The position numbers were made by a program, and so were the translations under genes. The notes under the pieces are model-generated. The model was not told where the DNA came from. It ran no database searches and saw only the letters and a list, made by a program, of their open reading frames with translations. DNA of 5,042 bases from Thermoplasmatota archaeon (GTDB taxonomy: Archaea > Thermoplasmatota > Thermoplasmata > RBG-16-68-12 > JAGMCJ01), in assembly GCA_022848825.1 (NCBI GenBank), contig JAJISH010000188.1, forward strand, positions 1 through 5,042, written 5' to 3'. Of this stretch, positions 4,568 to 5,042 are shown piece after piece (positions within the stretch are counted from its first letter, which is position 1; each line of letters starts with the position of its first letter).

Positions 4568-5042
4568 GTGACAAAATCAATCCGTGAAGAGGCACGGACT
4601 TGGTTCCGGAAGAATTGGTCGAGCATCATAGCCCTGGTGCTCATCTTCTTCCTCGCCGTATACCTGCGAAGTTACTTCGCGTTCGACATGGCAACGGATA
4701 CTGGCTTTGTCGTCTCGGGAGGTTCGGACTCGTACTACCACAAGAGGGTGATCGACTATGTCGTCGACACTGGCCATCACCTGGTGGGGGAGCCGCTCCT
4801 CGCGTACCCGTTCGGAAGCGAGGCCTCTGGGCGTCCACCGCTGTTCGACTGGTCGGTTGCCGTCTCAGGCATGGCGTTAGCGCCGCTGTTCCCGGATGTG
4901 GACACGAGCGTCTGGTACTCGTTCATATTCTCAACGGCCCTCTGGGGCGCACTGACCGTGTTCCCGGTGTACTTCCTCACTAAGGGAGCCTTCGGAAGAA
5001 AGGCGGCGATGTTGGCGGCCTTCCTGCTCGCGGTCATGCCCG
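4568..5042 (+). CDS. aglB: STT3/AglB-type oligosaccharyltransferase, N-terminal part (cut by window edge)
   Basis: Catalytic subunit for protein N-glycosylation: moves a lipid-linked oligosaccharide onto Asn of N-x-S/T sequons on the outer face of the cell membrane. Only 158 residues lie in the window; full-length homologues are many hundreds of residues. A basic cytoplasmic start (KSIREEARTWFRKNW) precedes TM1 (about 19-38). The first external loop carries GGSDSYYHKR, whose G-x-D aspartate (D54) is the conserved metal and acceptor-site acid, followed by the typical YPFGSEASGRPPLFDW segment (loop end and TM2 entry). Further hydrophobic segments lie at about 119-135 and 141-158. The C-terminal WWDYG-type domain lies beyond the window. 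GTG 4568 is chosen from GGTGAT and the promoter position; ATG 4535 or GTG 4559 would add 11 or 3 residues. The gene name is family-level; a paralogue with another role is possible. Confidence 0.88.
   Translation, partial: MTKSIREEARTWFRKNWSSIIALVLIFFLAVYLRSYFAFDMATDTGFVVSGGSDSYYHKRVIDYVVDTGHHLVGEPLLAYPFGSEASGRPPLFDWSVAVSGMALAPLFPDVDTSVWYSFIFSTALWGALTVFPVYFLTKGAFGRKAAMLAAFLLAVMP

Overview
The window looks like a piece of an archaeal chromosome, most plausibly euryarchaeal and possibly Thermoplasmatota-like. The lineage is an inference and is not proven. The archaeal signs are a type IV pilin N-terminus of the VSPVIAVVLM kind, Tsr3 and Trm112 homologues, an STT3/AglB-type oligosaccharyltransferase, TATA-like boxes placed about 26 nt before likely transcription starts, apparently leaderless genes, and GGTGA-type ribosome binding sites.

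Left part (1-827, plus strand): the last 16 codons of an upstream gene run into a hairpin and T-tract terminator. A type IV pilin-like gene follows, then a tiny single-pass membrane protein. Each of these two genes is broken by one apparently missing base. When the base is restored, each reads as one coherent protein. They are reported as frameshifted genes, and sequencing error cannot be excluded.

Middle part (811-2067, minus strand): three genes run leftward. They encode an RDD-family membrane protein, an ATP-binding-type universal stress protein that seems leaderless, and a small protein resembling the GYD/dimeric alpha-beta-barrel group. Each has its own TATA-like element, so they need not form one operon.

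Right-centre (2234-2906): tsr3 (rRNA acp-transferase) and a 59-residue Trm112-like zinc protein converge and overlap by 8 nt. Both families act in modification of the translation machinery.

Right part (2938-5042): a short divergent promoter region separates the Trm112-like gene from two SAM-dependent methyltransferase genes. These two overlap by an ATGA and are probably translationally coupled. A new promoter then leads into the N-terminal 158 residues of an STT3/AglB-type N-glycosylation enzyme, cut by the window edge. The two methyltransferases could modify the surface glycan, or could be clients of the Trm112-like activator; the sequence does not decide. The pilin carries two N-glycosylation sequons, which makes it a conceivable substrate for the encoded transferase.

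No tRNA, rRNA, CRISPR array or insertion sequence was seen. No convincing wholly new system was found. The most notable signals are the two clustered frameshifts and the Trm112/methyltransferase/AglB neighbourhood.
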